From NCBI GenBank assembly GCA_963778945.1, contig CAVZWL010000018.1, forward strand, positions 33,717 through 97,716: 64,000 nucleotides of DNA, in the 5' to 3' direction. The translations under genes were made by a program, and so were the position numbers. The notes under the pieces were generated by a model that was not told the origin of the DNA, did no database searches, and worked only from the letters and a program-made list of their open reading frames with translations. Position 1 is the first letter of the stretch; the number at the start of each line of letters is the position of its first letter. This document shows positions 1-9,281 of this stretch, in pieces. The DNA comes from Fen-1254 sp963778945 (GTDB lineage Bacteria > Bacteroidota > Ignavibacteria > UBA10030).

Positions 1-2
1 TT

Positions 3-1358
3 GCGTTTTCTGAATCAGTTCTGAGGCTTGAAAATAACAAAGTGCACAATATCCAAGAAATAGGGAATACACTGAGGAACCAGACGCTGGATAGCGATCG
101 AGCGTTTCATTCTTGGTATCAATTTGTTTTAGGATATCCGCCTCATCTTGTGCGTTACTATATTTATAAATTTGGAATATCTGATTACCATGCCGTGCTT
201 GATCCGTTCTGCGGTACCGGAACGACGAATGTCGAGTGTAAAAAATTGAATATTGCGAGCGTTGGATTAGAAGCTAATCCAATGGCTTTTCTTGCATCGA
301 AGGTTAAGACTGAATGGGAAGTGTCGATCGTCGATGCTCAGCAATCTTTTCGTGATGTTATTGCTACAGCTGTTAGTTCGTTTGAGAGGGAAGGATATAA
401 TGAAAATACATCTCTTTTCATTGTACCCAAGAAAAACAAGCCGTTAAATTCTGTGCCGGAATTATCGGACGACGAGTTAAAAATCCTTCCGAAAGACTTT
501 ATAAGCCCACAACCCTTAAAAAAAGTCTTAATCTTAAGGGAATCGATTCTAAGAGTGGAGGACGAGAGAGTTCGTAATCTGTTTTTACTTGCACTTGCGA
601 ACATGACTGTGAATCACGCAAGTAATATTGCATTCGGTCCGGAAATCTATACAGGGAAAAAGAAAAAAACCGTTGAAGTTCTGGATTATTTTTATCAACT
701 CGTAGATAAAATGATTTGCGATCTTGAAGCTAAATCTATGGAATACGGCTCTACGAGAATCATTCGCGGAGATGCCAGACGTGTGCGGGAATGTCTGTCG
801 AACGAAGATGGACAAATTGATTTTGTGATTACATCACCGCCATATCCAAACGAAAAAGACTATACGCGCACGACACGTCTTGAAAGTATTATCCTTGGCT
901 TCCTGACAAATAAAAAAGAATTACGGGCGTTGAAAGAGCAATTATTGAGAAGTAATTCCCGCAATATTTTTGTCGCCGACAATGATGCTGAATATATTCG
1001 CGATTTCGCATCCATTAACCGGCTCGCCGACTCGATTGAAAGCAAACGTCTGGCTTTAAAAAAGACATCAGGTTTTGAAAAAATGTATCAAAAGATTGTG
1101 CGTCATTATTTTGGCGGAATGTATAAACATTTTGAAAGTTTGAAACCATTATTAAAACCAAATGCACGTCTTGCTTATGTGGTGGGAGACCAGATGTCTT
1201 TTTTTAGGACTCATATACTCACGGCAAAGTTATTAGCGGAGATTGTGGAGAGGATTGGATACCATGTCGAAGAAATCGAATTATGGAGAACACGATTAGC
1301 GACTGCAACAAAGACCCGGATAGATGAAAATGTTCTCATTATGAGAAGTCCGTCATGA
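3..1358 (+). CDS. DNA methyltransferase, 5' end beyond the window
   Basis: S-adenosylmethionine-dependent DNA methylase of the N4-cytosine/N6-adenine type. The SAM-binding motif DPFCGTGTT comes first (about 55 residues after the GTG at 42) and the catalytic motif TSPPYPNEKDY lies about 215 residues later, an order unlike the beta-class enzyme at 35426. The reading frame is open back to base 3, and the residues before the GTG at 42 read as ordinary coding sequence. The true start is therefore probably upstream and the gene is cut by the window edge. It overlaps the next gene by 4 bp (ATGA), so the two are likely translationally coupled as a modification/restriction pair. The pair looks more AT-rich than pheT downstream, which hints at acquisition. 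Specificity cannot be read from sequence alone. Confidence 0.8.
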   Translation, partial: AFSESVLRLENNKVHNIQEIGNTLRNQTLDSDRAFHSWYQFVLGYPPHLVRYYIYKFGISDYHAVLDPFCGTGTTNVECKKLNIASVGLEANPMAFLASKVKTEWEVSIVDAQQSFRDVIATAVSSFEREGYNENTSLFIVPKKNKPLNSVPELSDDELKILPKDFISPQPLKKVLILRESILRVEDERVRNLFLLALANMTVNHASNIAFGPEIYTGKKKKTVEVLDYFYQLVDKMICDLEAKSMEYGSTRIIRGDARRVRECLSNEDGQIDFVITSPPYPNEKDYTRTTRLESIILGFLTNKKELRALKEQLLRSNSRNIFVADNDAEYIRDFASINRLADSIESKRLALKKTSGFEKMYQKIVRHYFGGMYKHFESLKPLLKPNARLAYVVGDQMSFFRTHILTAKLLAEIVERIGYHVEEIELWRTRLATATKTRIDENVLIMRSPS

Positions 1359-2164
1359 GGAATCTGAAGATGGAATCATCCCAAAATCGATATACAAAAA
1401 TCATCGAAAAGATTTTTTTTAATAATTACCGTGCAGGCAGCCATGAAGTAATTTTCAAAAGAGAAGATATTGAACGTGTTGCGAAAAAGCTCAAGATCGT
1501 TTTACCTAAAAATTTAGGGGATCTTGTCTATAGCTTTCGATACAGGGCGGATTTACCGGAGTCAATTTTAAAAAAAGCGCCAAAAGGCAGGCAATGGATT
1601 ATTCGTCCTAAGGGAAAGGCAATCTATGCGTTTGTAGCAGCCGGATTAACAAACATTGTTCCTCAATCAATGGCGGAAATTAAAATCCCGGACTCCACGC
1701 CAGGTATAATAGCAAAATATGCTTTGTCGGACGAACAAGCTTTACTAGCAAAGGTAAGATATAATCGTTTGGTTGATATGTTTACAGGGATCACTTGTTA
1801 TTCGCTGCAAAGTCATTTGCGGACGTCAATTACTGACATGGGACAGGTCGAAACTGACGAAATCTATGTTGGATTGGATAGGCATGGAGCACATTATGTA
1901 ATACCTGTCCAGGCAAAAGGAAAGAAGGACAAACTTGGCATTGTACAGATTGAACAAGATTTTGCACTTTGCAAAGAAAAGTTTCCTTCGCTTATATGTC
2001 GGCCTATCGCATCGCAGTTTATTAATGATAATACGATCTCGATGTTTGAGCTTGAAGAAACTGATGATGGTATAAAAATTTCGGTCGAAAGACATTATCG
2101 CCTTGTTCCGCAAGAACAGATGACCGAAAAAGATCTCGAAGAATACAAAAAACATACTATTTGA
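1355..2164 (+). CDS. PD-(D/E)XK-like nuclease, putative restriction endonuclease
   Basis: A 269-residue protein translated from an ATG that overlaps the methyltransferase stop. Residues 166-188 carry a pattern resembling a PD-(D/E)XK core: acidic residues at E166/D168/E169, a beta-strand, then Q186-A-K188 in the place of the usual (D/E)xK. No signal peptide or membrane segment is visible. The coupling to a DNA methylase and the nuclease-like core make a cognate restriction enzyme the best reading. The family is not one I can name, and the Q in place of D/E leaves activity open. An alternative start is the Met at residue 6 (1370). pheT begins only 4 nt after the stop, with no obvious intervening terminator. 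Confidence 0.55.
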   Translation: MRNLKMESSQNRYTKIIEKIFFNNYRAGSHEVIFKREDIERVAKKLKIVLPKNLGDLVYSFRYRADLPESILKKAPKGRQWIIRPKGKAIYAFVAAGLTNIVPQSMAEIKIPDSTPGIIAKYALSDEQALLAKVRYNRLVDMFTGITCYSLQSHLRTSITDMGQVETDEIYVGLDRHGAHYVIPVQAKGKKDKLGIVQIEQDFALCKEKFPSLICRPIASQFINDNTISMFELEETDDGIKISVERHYRLVPQEQMTEKDLEEYKKHTI

Positions 2165-2168
2165 AATT

Positions 2169-4589
2169 ATGAAAGTTTCACAAAATTGGCTTAAAAAGTT
2201 TATTGAATTCGATCTTCCGCCCGAACGGCTTTCGGAAGAGCTTTCCATGCTGGGACTGGAAATTGAAAGCTATGAAGATCTATCGAAGAAGTACGAAAAA
2301 TTTGTCGTCGGCGAAGTTGTAAGTAAGGAGAAACATCCGAAGGCAGACAGACTTTCATTATGCAAGGTCGATGCAGGTACTTCGGTTCTTGATATCGTCT
2401 GCGGCGCTCCGAATGTTGCGGCTGGTCAGAAAGTCGCCGTCGCGCTCATCGGCGCGGTTGTGCCGTTTAACCAGCACGATCCGGAGGGAAAGCCGTTCGT
2501 TATACAGCGCGCAAAGATCCGCGGACTTGAATCGTTCGGTATGATTTGTTCCCAGGTAGAACTGGGCCTGGGAACCGACGCCGGCGGCATACTCGTTCTC
2601 GATGCCGGCGCAAAACCTGGCACACCGCTCGCCGAATATCTCGGCAAAAACGACGTGATATACGAAATCGGCATTACACCGAACCGCGCAGACTGCCTCA
2701 GCCATATCGGCGTTGCACGCGAAATCGGAATACTCGTCGATAAAAGAATTCATCTTCCGGATGTGGCGCTCAACGAAAGCGATCACCCCGCACACGAAGC
2801 GGCATCGATTAAAATTGAAGATGCAAAACGATGCCCCAGGTATTCGGCGCGCGTCGTCCGGGGTGTAAAAATTGCACCCTCGCCGAAGCGGCTGCAGGAT
2901 CTTCTGTCCTCAATCGGTATCCGTCCCATTAATAATGTTGTCGATGTTTCCAATATCGTTCTCATGGAAATGGGGCATCCCTTGCACACGTTCGACTACA
3001 ATACGCTTGCAGGACATACGATCGTTGTCCGTACGGCAAGGGAGGGTGAACGTTTTACAACTCTCGACGGTAAAGAACGGATGCTGCCTTCGGAAACGCT
3101 GATGATCTGCGACGCGGAAAAATTAATCGCTGTTGCGGGCGTCATGGGTGGGGCAAATACGGAAATCAGCAATTCGACCGTCGATGTTCTTATCGAAGGA
3201 GCGTACTTCGATCCGTCGTCCATTCGCCGCACTTCAAAATATTTGGGACTTTCCACCGAGGCGTCGTACAGGTTTGAACGCGGTGCGGATATCGGCATGA
3301 CCGCCGCCGCAGTCGACCGTGCTGCACAACTGATTCAAGAACTCGCAGGCGGTGAAATTTTGAGCGGCGTTATCGATGCGTATCCCGGCAGGCGTGAACC
3401 GCTTATCGTGCATGCGCGCGTTTCCCGGATTAATTCGGTCATCGGAATTGATGCGACGAAGGACCGGATTGGCGCTCTTCTGGAAAAGACCGGGCTGCAG
3501 GTTCGTTCCGTTTCGGATGACGAATTTGCAGTTACAGTTCCCAGCTATCGAAACGATATTACCGAAGAGGTCGATATTATCGAGGAAGCTGCAAGGGTCT
3601 ACGGTTATAATAACATAGAGACCAAAACTCACGCCTCTATCGATTTTACGGCAAATGTTCGGACGGATTTTTTTGAAGACCGGCTTCGTGATTATCTCAT
3701 TGGAACCGGTTTCCATGAAATACTTACAATCGGACTCTATGATGAACGCACGGCATTGCTTGCCGCTGCAGAGCCGATTAAGGTCATCAATGCCGTCAGC
3801 GCTGAAATGGAAGCTTTAAGAACGAGTTTGATTCCCGGAGCGCTGAAAGTTGCCGCTCACAACCGCAATCACGGCACAAAGGATTTGCAGATCTTCGAAA
3901 TTGGGAGCGTTTTTTCAAAACTTCCGGAAGCGCCGCCGCAAGACCTTTCTGCTTATAAAGAGGAACAAAAACTGCTGATGCTTTTAAGCGGAGCTGCCGG
4001 GCCGTTGAGTTATGGCATTCCACAGCGGAAGTTCGATCTCCTCGACCTGAAAGGACAGATTGCGGCGCTGCTGGAGAAGTTTTGCCTTGACAACTATCGT
4101 TTTATTTATTATGATACCGGTAATGCTTTAACTGAACAGGGCATACGTGTTGAAATAAATGGCGCTTATGCCGGGTTCTTTGGTGAATTGAAAAAGCAAA
4201 CAGCCGCAAAACTCGATATTGATGATGCGGTCTATGCTTGCGAATTGAACATCGAAAAGATTCGTAACAACTGGATTACCCAACGCCGATTTTCCAGCTT
4301 GCCGAAGTTTCCAGGTGTTATGAGAGACGTAGCTTTTATCGTGGACGAGGCTCTCCCGCAAAACGAAATCGAGGATGCTGTACGAGAGGCAGGAGGAGCT
4401 TTATTAAAAAAAGCTGCGTTGTTCGATGTCTATGTGAGTGAACAGCTGGGTAAAGGCAAGAAAAGTCTTGCGTACGCTTTGGAGTTTCAAACCTCCGATC
4501 GTACATTAAAAGACAATGAAATTGACGAGGCGCTGGCCGTTATCATTCAAACTGTTCAACGCCGATGTCATGGCACGCTGCGAAGTTAA
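2169..4589 (+). CDS. pheT: Phenylalanine--tRNA ligase beta subunit
   Basis: Beta chain of the alpha2-beta2 phenylalanyl-tRNA synthetase, which charges tRNA-Phe. The 806 residues match the full-length family. The order is an N-terminal segment, an EMAP/OB-like tRNA-binding domain at about 40-155 (GEVV..HPKADRL), a B3/B4 editing domain, a B5 domain (about 410-480), the catalytic-like core and a C-terminal FDX-ACB anticodon-binding domain (from FPGVMRDVAF to the end). pheS is usually directly upstream. Here the upstream neighbours are a methylase and a nuclease, so either the genes lie apart or the modification pair was inserted between them. No Shine-Dalgarno is obvious before the ATG. Confidence 0.97.
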   Translation: MKVSQNWLKKFIEFDLPPERLSEELSMLGLEIESYEDLSKKYEKFVVGEVVSKEKHPKADRLSLCKVDAGTSVLDIVCGAPNVAAGQKVAVALIGAVVPFNQHDPEGKPFVIQRAKIRGLESFGMICSQVELGLGTDAGGILVLDAGAKPGTPLAEYLGKNDVIYEIGITPNRADCLSHIGVAREIGILVDKRIHLPDVALNESDHPAHEAASIKIEDAKRCPRYSARVVRGVKIAPSPKRLQDLLSSIGIRPINNVVDVSNIVLMEMGHPLHTFDYNTLAGHTIVVRTAREGERFTTLDGKERMLPSETLMICDAEKLIAVAGVMGGANTEISNSTVDVLIEGAYFDPSSIRRTSKYLGLSTEASYRFERGADIGMTAAAVDRAAQLIQELAGGEILSGVIDAYPGRREPLIVHARVSRINSVIGIDATKDRIGALLEKTGLQVRSVSDDEFAVTVPSYRNDITEEVDIIEEAARVYGYNNIETKTHASIDFTANVRTDFFEDRLRDYLIGTGFHEILTIGLYDERTALLAAAEPIKVINAVSAEMEALRTSLIPGALKVAAHNRNHGTKDLQIFEIGSVFSKLPEAPPQDLSAYKEEQKLLMLLSGAAGPLSYGIPQRKFDLLDLKGQIAALLEKFCLDNYRFIYYDTGNALTEQGIRVEINGAYAGFFGELKKQTAAKLDIDDAVYACELNIEKIRNNWITQRRFSSLPKFPGVMRDVAFIVDEALPQNEIEDAVREAGGALLKKAALFDVYVSEQLGKGKKSLAYALEFQTSDRTLKDNEIDEALAVIIQTVQRRCHGTLRS

Positions 4590-4634
4590 GGCAAGGGAAT
4601 CGCGTGCCCACCATAGCAAAAAGAGGAGCGGAAT

Positions 4635-4976
4635 TTGCCTGAGCAGCACATAGAAGCTGAACCCGAACAGAAACAAGATCTGCGGCGCGTTGAGGAATCT
4701 CTCCAGAAATTGTGGGAGAAAGCGCGGCTCGTGTCGGATTCGCTTATTCGCTTGAAGTCCGAAAATAAGGAACTTCGAGATCGAATTGCGAGTTTAGCAT
4801 CACAGGAGCATCAGGCAATGAATGAGCTCCGGAGCAAGCTGAGTGAGCTCGAACAAATACGTGTCCAGCTCAGCGAAGCACAATCAAACGGACACAATCT
4901 CTTATCAAAGGAGGAAACAGACGCACTCAAAATCCGGCTGAAGGAATTGATTGTAAAAATCAATTCACGCTTGTGA
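4635..4976 (+). CDS. Small coiled-coil protein between pheT and zapA
   Basis: A 113-residue, charged, helix-only protein starting at TTG (4635) behind a good ribosome-binding site (AAGAGGAGCGG). Residues about 14-95 form heptad-like patterns rich in Leu, Glu, Lys and Gln, so a coiled coil is expected. There is no signal peptide and no membrane segment. It sits 45 nt after pheT and 33 nt before zapA. A short coiled-coil gene at this place suggests a ZapB-like or cell-division-associated role, but that is inference from position only. Confidence 0.7.
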   Translation: MPEQHIEAEPEQKQDLRRVEESLQKLWEKARLVSDSLIRLKSENKELRDRIASLASQEHQAMNELRSKLSELEQIRVQLSEAQSNGHNLLSKEETDALKIRLKELIVKINSRL

Positions 4977-5009
4977 TTAAGGCTGGCTGCGGTCGCTGTG
5001 TAATATAGA

Positions 5010-5360
5010 GTGAACGATTCGATAATTTCTATAGAATTGACCCAAGCAATGAACGGTAAAAGTATCCGCGTCAAAATTTTTGGAAACGAATATCCCCTGC
5101 GCGGGGAAAATGAAGATTTCACAAAACGTATTGCCTCATACGTTGACGGTATGCTGACGAAGATTCACGATAAAATTCCCGAACAACCGCCGCTGACCGT
5201 CGCTGTTCTTACAGCATTGAACATTACAGAGGATTTGATGAAAGAACAGGATAAGAATGCTCTCGATATCGAACATATCGAGATTGAAATCGAAAAACTT
5301 TCCAATTATCTGGATAACTGCTTGGCTGCAGAGCCGGTGAATTCCGCCTCTCTACAGTGA
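5010..5360 (+). CDS. zapA: Cell division protein ZapA
   Basis: ZapA binds FtsZ and promotes bundling of protofilaments at the division ring. The 116-residue product begins at GTG (5010) and has the family layout: an N-terminal beta region with KIFGNEYPLRGE, a central helix with the aliphatic stretch AVLTALNITEDL, and a C-terminal coiled coil. Length is normal for the family. It lies between the small coiled-coil gene and the candidate 6S RNA, an arrangement also known from E. coli, where zapA is next to ssrS. Confidence 0.88.
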   Translation: MNDSIISIELTQAMNGKSIRVKIFGNEYPLRGENEDFTKRIASYVDGMLTKIHDKIPEQPPLTVAVLTALNITEDLMKEQDKNALDIEHIEIEIEKLSNYLDNCLAAEPVNSASLQ

Positions 5361-5460
5361 CGACGCATCGTTCTTTTTCAAAAGTTGCGGAAATATTTAC
5401 AGCCGCATCATCAGCCTTAATCAATTCATATTAAAGAACCTTACAATTCTATTAATATGG

Positions 5461-5657
5461 GAGCTTGACTCATAAGCGTGGAGCGCATGCCGCTTTTCCG
5501 GTCTCTTCGGAGCCCGGAAGAATCTGCGATGACTCCCGGTTTTCAGCCGGGAAGAGCAGATCGTGGAAGTGTGAAATGCTTAGGCAGGTACCCACCGTGT
5601 TTGAAGAGAGGTTCTTTCAAATACATTTGATTAGGGCGATGAGTGCGGCTTTTTTTT
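5461..5657 (+). ncRNA. ssrS: Candidate 6S RNA
   Basis: A roughly 195-nt non-coding stretch between zapA and rny that folds as one long imperfect rod. A closing stem pairs GACTCAT-type sequence near 5467 with ATGAGTG near 5639. ATCTGC near 5522 pairs with GCAGAT near 5556 around a CCCGG/CCGGG terminal hairpin. A 3'-side hairpin TTTGAA/TTCAAA lies at about 5599-5621. The transcript would end in a run of T at 5650-5657. A TATTAA at 5450 gives a plausible -10 box, with a weak -35. Position after zapA, length and rod shape are the hallmarks of 6S RNA, which binds and inhibits the RNA polymerase housekeeping holoenzyme. This is a hand fold; an Rfam covariance search would decide. Confidence 0.65.
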
Positions 5658-5681
5658 AAAGATTCTGGAAAGAGGATAAGT

Positions 5682-7244
5682 ATGGATCCATATATTCTAA
5701 TATTATTAGGGGCCGCCATCGGCGGCGGGTCGTTCTTCCTTGGCTGGCTGCTCAATGCTCGAAGCGGTCACAACAAGATACTGGGCGCAGAAGGTCATGC
5801 AAAAAAAATAATCGAAGAAGCGGAAAAAGAGGCCGCCACGGCGAAGCGCGAAAAAATGCTCGAGGTCAAGGACGAGTGGTACAAAAAGAAAAAGGAATTT
5901 GAAAACGAAGCTCAGGGACGGCGAAACAAACTTCAGGCATACGAAAAACAAATCGCTAACCGCGAGGAGAATGTCGAACGCAAGCTTGACCTGCTGACCA
6001 AAAAAGAAGCTGCACTGCAATCGGCAGGCAAAGATCTGGCGGAACGCCAAAAACGCGTCAGCGAACGCGAAAAAGAATTGGAACGGCTCGTTGAAGAAGA
6101 GAACTTGCGTCTTGAAAAAATCTCCGGCATTTCACGGGAAGAAGCAAAAAAATATCTCCACCAGAACCTTATCGAATCCGTAAAGTCGGAATCGGTGCAG
6201 ATGTTGAAAGATATGCGCGATACTGCGCGGGTCGAGGCAAAAAAAGAAGCTCAAAAAACAATCGTACAGGCCATCCAGCGCTCTGCTGCGGACTTTACGC
6301 TGGAAACGACCGTCAGCGTCCTGAATGTCGGAAGCGATGAAATGAAAGGCCGCATCATCGGACGCGAAGGAAGAAATATCCGCGCATTCGAAGCGGCTAC
6401 AGGTGTCGATGTCATTGTCGATGATACTCCGGAAGCCGTCATTCTTTCGGGATTCGATCCGTTCCGGAGAGAGGTCGCGCGTCAGGCCCTCGAACGGCTG
6501 ATCGCCGACGGGCGCATCCATCCGGCACGCATCGAAGAGGTCGTCGAAAAAGTACGCAAAGAACTTGAAGAAGACATCGTCCATACCGGAGAAAACACGC
6601 TGCTGGAAATCGGACTTCATACCGCACATCCGGAAATCGTCAAACATATCGGCAAGATGAAATACCGTTCGAGTTACGGACAGAATTTGCTGCAGCACAG
6701 CATTGAAGTGGCGTACCTGACTGGAATTATGGCGTCGGAATTGCGTCTCGATCCGATGCTTGCAAAACGAGCGGGTCTGCTGCACGATATCGGCAAGACA
6801 ATCGACAAGAGCGTAGAAGGACCTCATGCGCTGCTCGGATATGAATTGTGCAAAAAATACGACGAACATGCGATTGTCTGCAATGCCGTCGGTTCCCATC
6901 ATGAGGATATTCCCATGGAGCATCCTATCTCCGCGCTTGTTCAGGCAGCCGACGCCATCAGCGGAGCGCGCCCCGGCGCACGCCGGGAATCCGTCGAGGA
7001 ATATATTAAGCGGCTGGAAAAGCTGGAAAGCATAGCAAAATCGTTCAACGGTGTCATGAATACCTATGCTATCCAAGCGGGACGCGAAGTCCGGGTTATT
7101 GTCAGCCACGAGAAACTGGACGACGCAGCGGCCGATCAGCTTGCTCACGATATTGCCAACAGAATCGAACAGGAAATGGAATATCCGGGACAGATTAAAG
7201 TTGTCGTTGTAAGGGAATTCCGCTCGATTGCGGTTGCAAAATAA
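5682..7244 (+). CDS. rny: Ribonuclease Y
   Basis: Membrane-anchored endoribonuclease that starts mRNA decay. I place the start at ATG 5682 because it follows AAAGAGGAT and begins directly with the N-terminal membrane helix (YILILLGAAIGGG). An upstream in-frame ATG at 5643 would lie inside the candidate 6S RNA. The 520 residues show the membrane anchor, a long coiled coil (about 25-190), a KH RNA-binding domain with GRIIGREGRNI, and an HD domain with HDIGK as the metal-binding motif. Full length, no anomalies. The hairpin at 7247-7275 after the stop has no T-tract. Confidence 0.96.
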   Translation: MDPYILILLGAAIGGGSFFLGWLLNARSGHNKILGAEGHAKKIIEEAEKEAATAKREKMLEVKDEWYKKKKEFENEAQGRRNKLQAYEKQIANREENVERKLDLLTKKEAALQSAGKDLAERQKRVSEREKELERLVEEENLRLEKISGISREEAKKYLHQNLIESVKSESVQMLKDMRDTARVEAKKEAQKTIVQAIQRSAADFTLETTVSVLNVGSDEMKGRIIGREGRNIRAFEAATGVDVIVDDTPEAVILSGFDPFRREVARQALERLIADGRIHPARIEEVVEKVRKELEEDIVHTGENTLLEIGLHTAHPEIVKHIGKMKYRSSYGQNLLQHSIEVAYLTGIMASELRLDPMLAKRAGLLHDIGKTIDKSVEGPHALLGYELCKKYDEHAIVCNAVGSHHEDIPMEHPISALVQAADAISGARPGARRESVEEYIKRLEKLESIAKSFNGVMNTYAIQAGREVRVIVSHEKLDDAAADQLAHDIANRIEQEMEYPGQIKVVVVREFRSIAVAK

Positions 7245-7330
7245 TTTTCAGCGGTCGATTCGGAATTCCGCTGAATCGAATGCACGTTGATGAGCTGTAA
7301 AATACAGCGCTGAGAAACGGGGTAAAACCG

Positions 7331-7969
7331 TTGACGAAGAAAAGAATGTCTTTGTATACGATCGGCATCACCGGAGGAATCGGCAGCGGAAAATCCGTCG
7401 TTGCGGGAATGTTTTCCCGTCTCGGCATTCCCGTTCTTTCTGCCGATGATCTGTCGAAAGAAATAAGCTCGGCCGATGCAGCAGTCAAAAAAAAAATAAC
7501 TGCTGTGCTGGGGCCCGAATCCTACAGCTGCGAAGGAAGGTTGAATCCGGCATTTGCGGCCTCGAAAATATTTTCCAGCACTGCAATGCGCAAGAAGGTC
7601 GAAGCGATTTTACACCCTGCCGTTCTTGGAGAAATAGTGCGCCGGACGGCTCGCCTGAAAAAAGAGGGTCACACGATGGCTGTTGTCGAGGCGGCGCTTG
7701 TTTATGAATCCGGGATGGACAAATGCCTCGATGCCGTTGTGGTCGTCGATGCTGTGGAGTCTGTTCGAATACGGCGCGTGCAGGAGCGGGATCAAGTCAG
7801 CCAGGAAAACGTTCAAGCCCGCATGCATGCTCAGATGGATCCGAAAAAAACAGCGGCAAAAGCGGACTATGTTCTCTTCAATAACGGGTCTCTCGGTGAA
7901 CTTGAAGATAAGGTGAAACTTCTTTTTTCCATATTTCAACAATTAACGAGCGAGGAAGAACGTGTCTGA
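7331..7969 (+). CDS. coaE: Dephospho-CoA kinase
   Basis: Phosphorylates the 3'-hydroxyl of dephospho-CoA, the last step of coenzyme A synthesis. The P-loop GITGGIGSGKS is at the N terminus, and the CoaE-type DADxL region reads SADDLSKE here. The length of 212 residues is normal. The start is TTG 7331 or the ATG at 7346; neither has a strong Shine-Dalgarno. The last 8 bp overlap the start of the aminotransferase gene, so the two are translationally coupled. Confidence 0.93.
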   Translation: MTKKRMSLYTIGITGGIGSGKSVVAGMFSRLGIPVLSADDLSKEISSADAAVKKKITAVLGPESYSCEGRLNPAFAASKIFSSTAMRKKVEAILHPAVLGEIVRRTARLKKEGHTMAVVEAALVYESGMDKCLDAVVVVDAVESVRIRRVQERDQVSQENVQARMHAQMDPKKTAAKADYVLFNNGSLGELEDKVKLLFSIFQQLTSEEERV

Positions 7970-9146
7970 GACGTGGTTTCAAAAAGATGAGAAATATTTT
8001 TTTCATACGTATCACCGCCTGCCGCTTGAAATAGAAAGGGCAGAAGGTGTGTATGTCTATACGAAAGACGGTAAACGATGCACCGATTTCTTCGGCGGGC
8101 TCGCTGTGAATGCTCTGGGCCATTGCCATCCCCGCGTCGTTGCTGCCGTCGAAAAACAAATACACCGCTATATGCATGTGTCGAACTACTTTCTTCAGGA
8201 ACCGCAGGTCGAACTGGCGGAACGGCTCGTGAAACTCACCGGTTATGAAAAGATATTTTTCTCAAACAGCGGTACGGAAGCGGTCGAAGGCGCTATTAAA
8301 CTTTCCCGGAAATGGGGCAAAAAAAACGGCAAGACACGATTGCTTTCCATGAGCAATTCTTTTCACGGAAGGACGATGGGAGCTTTGTCTTTGACCGAAA
8401 GGCCGAAATACCGGGACGGCTATGAGCCGTTTTTGCCGGATACCGATTCTGTGGAATTTAACAATGTTCAGGATCTGATTAAAAAAACAAATTCAGCGAC
8501 GCTTGCAGTTATTCTTGAGTTTATTCAGGGTGAAGGCGGCGTGAATGTCGCCGGCGCCGAATTCGTTCAGACGTTATCGGCTCTCCAAAAGAAATTCGGT
8601 TTTTTAATTATTGCTGACGAGATACAGGCGGGGGTCGGGAGAACCGGGAAGTTTTTTGCATTTCAGAATTTCGATGTGCAGCCCGATATAGTCGTTTTGG
8701 CTAAGGCGATCGGCGGCGGCCTGCCGCTGGGCGCAATCCTCGGGAACAGCCGCGTGGCCGATATCTTTACCGGCGGTTCGCACGGCACAACGTTCGGCGG
8801 AAATCCTGTCGCCTGTGCGGCGGGATGCGCTGTATTAGATGAGATCATCGAGAAGAAGCTCGTCAGCAGAGCAGCCGATGTCGGTGTGTCTCTCAAATCC
8901 AAAGCCCTGGAGCTCCAGCTGGATTTTCCGCAGAAAATAAAAGAAGTACGCGGAATGGGATGTATGATCGGCATCGAACTCTTTGAAGATGCTCAGCCTC
9001 TCGTCGATGAATTGCTCTCACGCGGATTTCTGACAAATTGTACGAATACGACCGTGCTGCGTCTGCTTCCTCCGTTTCTTATCGAAGAAGAACATTGCGA
9101 TGCGCTCATGTTTGAAATACGTTCGATTTTTCAGTCAAAAAAATAA
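7962..9146 (+). CDS. argD: Class III aminotransferase, acetylornithine aminotransferase-like
   Basis: PLP-dependent fold-type I aminotransferase of 394 residues, starting at GTG 7962 inside the end of coaE. Family motifs are complete: FGGLAVNALGH near the N terminus, SNSGTEAVEGAIKL, the SFHGRTMG loop, ADEIQAGVGRTG, and AKAIGGGLPLGA with the Schiff-base lysine. It most resembles acetylornithine/succinyldiaminopimelate aminotransferases, which act in arginine and lysine synthesis. No arginine genes are nearby, so other class III substrates such as 4-aminobutyrate or ornithine remain possible. Confidence 0.8.
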   Translation: MSETWFQKDEKYFFHTYHRLPLEIERAEGVYVYTKDGKRCTDFFGGLAVNALGHCHPRVVAAVEKQIHRYMHVSNYFLQEPQVELAERLVKLTGYEKIFFSNSGTEAVEGAIKLSRKWGKKNGKTRLLSMSNSFHGRTMGALSLTERPKYRDGYEPFLPDTDSVEFNNVQDLIKKTNSATLAVILEFIQGEGGVNVAGAEFVQTLSALQKKFGFLIIADEIQAGVGRTGKFFAFQNFDVQPDIVVLAKAIGGGLPLGAILGNSRVADIFTGGSHGTTFGGNPVACAAGCAVLDEIIEKKLVSRAADVGVSLKSKALELQLDFPQKIKEVRGMGCMIGIELFEDAQPLVDELLSRGFLTNCTNTTVLRLLPPFLIEEEHCDALMFEIRSIFQSKK

Positions 9147-9281
9147 CGGGACGAGGGCTGCTGCTCCTTGCTTTGCGATGAGGAAGATTTTGTCATCGGT
9201 GAAGAAAAGGAATATATCCGGACAGGGTTTACCGCTGGAAAGGCAACGAGCCGTACTTCTATATTGACGACAATTGTGAAA

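Noticed and set aside
5643..5681. Upstream ATG for rny
   Set aside because: It lies inside the candidate 6S RNA 3' end and has no ribosome-binding site; ATG 5682 has one and begins at the membrane helix.
6132..7148. 338-codon open frame on the minus strand
   Set aside because: Antisense to rny, which has full domain support; composition is typical of a shadow frame.
7247..7275. Terminator after rny
   Set aside because: TTCAGCGG/CCGCTGAA forms a stem but has no T-tract; it could equally be a stability hairpin.
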